Below, in pieces: positions 4,179-6,244 of a DNA stretch of 6,244 bases. Positions within the stretch are counted from its first letter, which is position 1; every line of letters begins with the position of its first letter. A model generated the notes under the pieces. The model was given only the letters and a program-made list of their open reading frames with translations. It did no database searches and was not told the origin of the DNA. The translations under genes and the position numbers were made by a program. This DNA comes from Gemmatimonadota bacterium (GTDB lineage Bacteria; Gemmatimonadota; Gemmatimonadetes; Gemmatimonadales; GWC2-71-9), in contig QHVD01000080.1 in the NCBI GenBank assembly GCA_003222235.1, positions 1-6,244 of the forward strand. The letters run 5' to 3'.

Positions 4179-6244
4179 GGCCGCCTCCGTTCCAGTTGCA
4201 TCACTGCGCCGGTGGCGGCGACGTTGCCCGTGCGCTCGAGCCAGCGCAACACGTCGCCCAGGTCGAAGCCGCCGTTTGCGTTGCCCTGCAGATCGAGGTA
4301 GCGCCGCTGGTTGTCGCCCGCCGCGGCCGGCCCCTGGAACGCGACGTTCAGCACCTGCTGCAGGGTGAGCGACGGCTCCGCGACCCGCAGCGTCATCGCG
4401 CGGCGCGTGGTGTCCGGCCCATCGGTCACGCTCACATCGAACGAGTAGGTTCCCGTGTCGGCCGGCGCGCCGCTCAGCACACCCGCGAGGGAGAGCGTGG
4501 TGCCGGGAGGTGGTGCACCCGACTCGATCACCCAGGAGTATGACCCGCCGCCGCAGGCGGCGTTCAGCACCGCGGAGTAGGAGTAACCCCACTGGCCGGC
4601 CGGCAGCTGCGGCGCTGTGGTCACCGTGAGCGCGCTCGTTTCGGCGGCGAGCACGAAGCGCATCGGGCCGTTCAGCGCGACCTGGCTGATCGTATCGATT
4701 CTGAACCCCGAGCACGCCCCCGTGTTGAGGGTGTCGCTCGGCGTCGTGGAGAACGCGAGCGTCGTGTTGCCCGTGGTCCCAGGATAGGGATCGCCTATGT
4801 CGCCCCGGTCCGAGCAGCCGGCCGCCGGCGCAGTGCAGCCGGTGACGTTCGGGTTTGCATCGAGGTTCCCACGACCATCCGCCTGCAGCAATTCGAGCCC
4901 GTGGATCGCGCCCGCGTTGACGCTGTTATCCTGATCGAAGCCGTGCAGCGCGATCTGCTGGGAATCGACGTGGTAGACGAGCAAGCCACCGTTGCAGGCC
5001 GAGGAGGGATTCGCCTGCTGGTACCAGACCTGACAGGCATTCCGGATCAGCGCCGAGTCGGCCAGTACTGGTTCGCGGTTCTCAAGCAGAAAATATTCCC
5101 CGCGGGGGTTCGCTCCGGTCGGACGCACCAGGAACGCGGTGTCCGACATCGGCGCAGGGCGGAACACGTAGGCGCCCGCGGCGGCGAGTGGCGCCACGGT
5201 CACCCAGCCCAGCTGGCTCAGCGACCACGCGTCCATGCGCGCCGGGCTGAACGGGGAGGAGTAGTTCCCCGCTCCCATCAAGCTCCAGCGCCCGATCCCT
5301 TCCGTGTTACCCCCTGTGTCGTAGAGGTCGGGGAGTCCGAACGCGTGGCCGGTCTCGTGGGCGACGGTGCCGATCGGCATGATCTGGGTCGTGTCACAGG
5401 AGACTTCCCCGCCGACGCCGCTCTGGATGATGTAGTCCACCACCGTCAAACTGCCGCCGGCGGGGGCCGGTGAGTGGGTGATGAACGGCGGGTTCAGGGT
5501 CGCGCGATGCGCCCAGATGTGATTGTTGGTCGACGCGGAAGCACCGCCCGGCGCGCCGCCACAGGCGCCGTCTTTCGCGGGTTGAACGAATACGACAAGA
5601 TCGAGGGTGTCGCCGTGGGACGTGAACTTGGTCCAATCGACAAGGCTGTCGGCATGCCGCAGCGCCTCGGTCAGGCCCGTCTGCATTCGTGCGAAGGCGA
5701 GGTCGCTCCAGACCCCGTTGCAGTTGCTGACCATGAACGGGTTGCTCTGTCTACAGGTGGAGCTCGTGCCGCCCGTGTAGAAGACTTCGCTCGAATCGAG
5801 CGTGAAGAATCCGAAGCCCTGTCCCTGGATGCTCTGCAGCGGCGGACCGCCGCCGAGACTCGACATCTCCTCGTAATAGGTGCGCACCGTATATGGCCGG
5901 CCGAACGGCGGAACGGATGCGAACAGCACCGAGTTGTACGCGGCGGTGTCGCCGACCAGCGCGCCAGCTTGCGTGTCCTTGAACTTGAAGAGGATCAGCG
6001 GCTCACGGATAGTTCCCGAGACCGCGGTCGCAGCCGGCGAGGGCCCGAGCGCCGGTGCGTTGAGGGCCTCGAAGCGACCCGCCGCCAGCAGACGGGCGCG
6101 GTTCAGCCGCACCTGGCGCGCGCGGGCCCGCCACACGCCGTTCGGGCTGAAGTCGAGGCCCGGGACCTCCCACGGCACATGCCGCCGGTTTTCCTGGGCT
6201 CGCACTGCCCGCGGGGCGCACATCGCCACGAGGAGACCCGCGAC
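4175..6244 (-). CDS. Secreted M6-family zinc metalloprotease with Ig-like and dockerin-like C-terminus (5' end outside window)
   Basis: Extracytoplasmic zinc endopeptidase related to immune inhibitor A. The frame is open to base 6244, so the true start lies outside; the visible start is inside a signal peptide (hydrophobic 'VAGLLVAMCAP', likely cleavage after 'AVRA' before 'QEN'). Residues are numbered from the in-frame GTG at 6227-6229. A propeptide-like segment (~13-72) precedes the catalytic domain (~73-350). The zinc site is 'HETGHAFGLPDLYD': His291, Glu292 (general base), His295 and Asp301, the HExxHxxGxxD form typical of M6. 'RWSLMGAGNY' (Met318) fits a Met-turn. Residues ~352-530 are a beta-rich region usual after the M6 core. 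Residues ~538-617 look like a putative Ig domain (He_PIG type, 'YSYSAVLNA', 'PPPGTTLS', 'GVLSGAPADTGTYSF'). Residues ~646-665 form a dockerin-like calcium loop ('GNANGGFDLGDVLRWL'). Ten cysteines outside the signal fit an oxidising compartment. The TGA stop overlaps the lipoprotein ATG. Confidence 0.92.
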   Translation of the reverse strand, partial: VAGLLVAMCAPRAVRAQENRRHVPWEVPGLDFSPNGVWRARARQVRLNRARLLAAGRFEALNAPALGPSPAATAVSGTIREPLILFKFKDTQAGALVGDTAAYNSVLFASVPPFGRPYTVRTYYEEMSSLGGGPPLQSIQGQGFGFFTLDSSEVFYTGGTSSTCRQSNPFMVSNCNGVWSDLAFARMQTGLTEALRHADSLVDWTKFTSHGDTLDLVVFVQPAKDGACGGAPGGASASTNNHIWAHRATLNPPFITHSPAPAGGSLTVVDYIIQSGVGGEVSCDTTQIMPIGTVAHETGHAFGLPDLYDTGGNTEGIGRWSLMGAGNYSSPFSPARMDAWSLSQLGWVTVAPLAAAGAYVFRPAPMSDTAFLVRPTGANPRGEYFLLENREPVLADSALIRNACQVWYQQANPSSACNGGLLVYHVDSQQIALHGFDQDNSVNAGAIHGLELLQADGRGNLDANPNVTGCTAPAAGCSDRGDIGDPYPGTTGNTTLAFSTTPSDTLNTGACSGFRIDTISQVALNGPMRFVLAAETSALTVTTAPQLPAGQWGYSYSAVLNAACGGGSYSWVIESGAPPPGTTLSLAGVLSGAPADTGTYSFDVSVTDGPDTTRRAMTLRVAEPSLTLQQVLNVAFQGPAAAGDNQRRYLDLQGNANGGFDLGDVLRWLERTGNVAATGAVMQLERRRP
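4184..4188 (-). promoter_or_regulatory. Ribosome binding site of the small lipoprotein gene
   Basis: On the minus strand this reads GGAGG, five bases before the ATG at 4176-4178, inside the last codons of the protease gene. It is the strongest Shine-Dalgarno sequence in the window and fixes the lipoprotein start inside the ATGA overlap. Confidence 0.8.

Noticed and set aside
4179..4715. Upstream extension of the small lipoprotein frame into the protease gene
   Set aside because: The upstream residues are an arginine-rich off-phase reading of the protease. The signal peptide, GGAGG site and ATGA overlap all place the start at 4178.
6227..6229. GTG as the true start of the metalloprotease
   Set aside because: The frame stays open to the window edge, and the residues upstream (VAGLL) continue the hydrophobic signal peptide, so the real start is probably outside the window.

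Overview
The window is visibly GC-rich and comes from a bacterium. The best guess is Gemmatimonadota or a similar high-GC environmental phylum. This is inferred from an M6-type secreted peptidase that ends in an asparagine-rich dockerin-like loop and is followed by a small 'CTEGPTGP' lipoprotein, a pairing I associate with Gemmatimonadota. It is not proved by any marker gene here.

Layout. Positions 1-2698 (minus strand) hold a two-gene signalling operon read right to left. A stand-alone response regulator with a four-cysteine tail (2144-2698) is followed, one base after its stop, by a membrane-anchored PAS hybrid histidine kinase. The kinase reading frame is cut by an in-frame TAG at 694-696 in the middle of the ATPase domain. 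The frame then stays open to the window edge, encoding the rest of the ATPase domain and a complete receiver domain. The kinase is therefore broken by one codon, recently inactivated, or carries a sequence error. Positions 2699-2822 are a divergent intergenic region. A TupA-like oxyanion-binding lipoprotein runs rightward at 2823-3623, with no transporter permease or ATPase gene next to it. Positions 3624-3758 carry no gene but hold several GC-rich palindromes between convergent genes.

Positions 3759-6244 (minus strand) hold a secretion operon. It contains an exported M6-family zinc metalloprotease, 5' end outside the window, with an Ig-like and a dockerin-like C-terminal region. Its stop overlaps the start of a small predicted lipoprotein, which has a strong ribosome binding site.

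How the genes work together: the response regulator and kinase probably form one phosphorelay, if the kinase is intact in the cell. The protease and lipoprotein are translationally coupled and probably act together outside the cytoplasm. The TupA-like gene stands alone. No RNA genes, CRISPR array or insertion sequence transposase were seen. The clearest anomalies are the kinase stop codon, the orphan binding protein with an altered ligand motif, and the palindrome cluster that appears to reach into the lipoprotein's 3' end.
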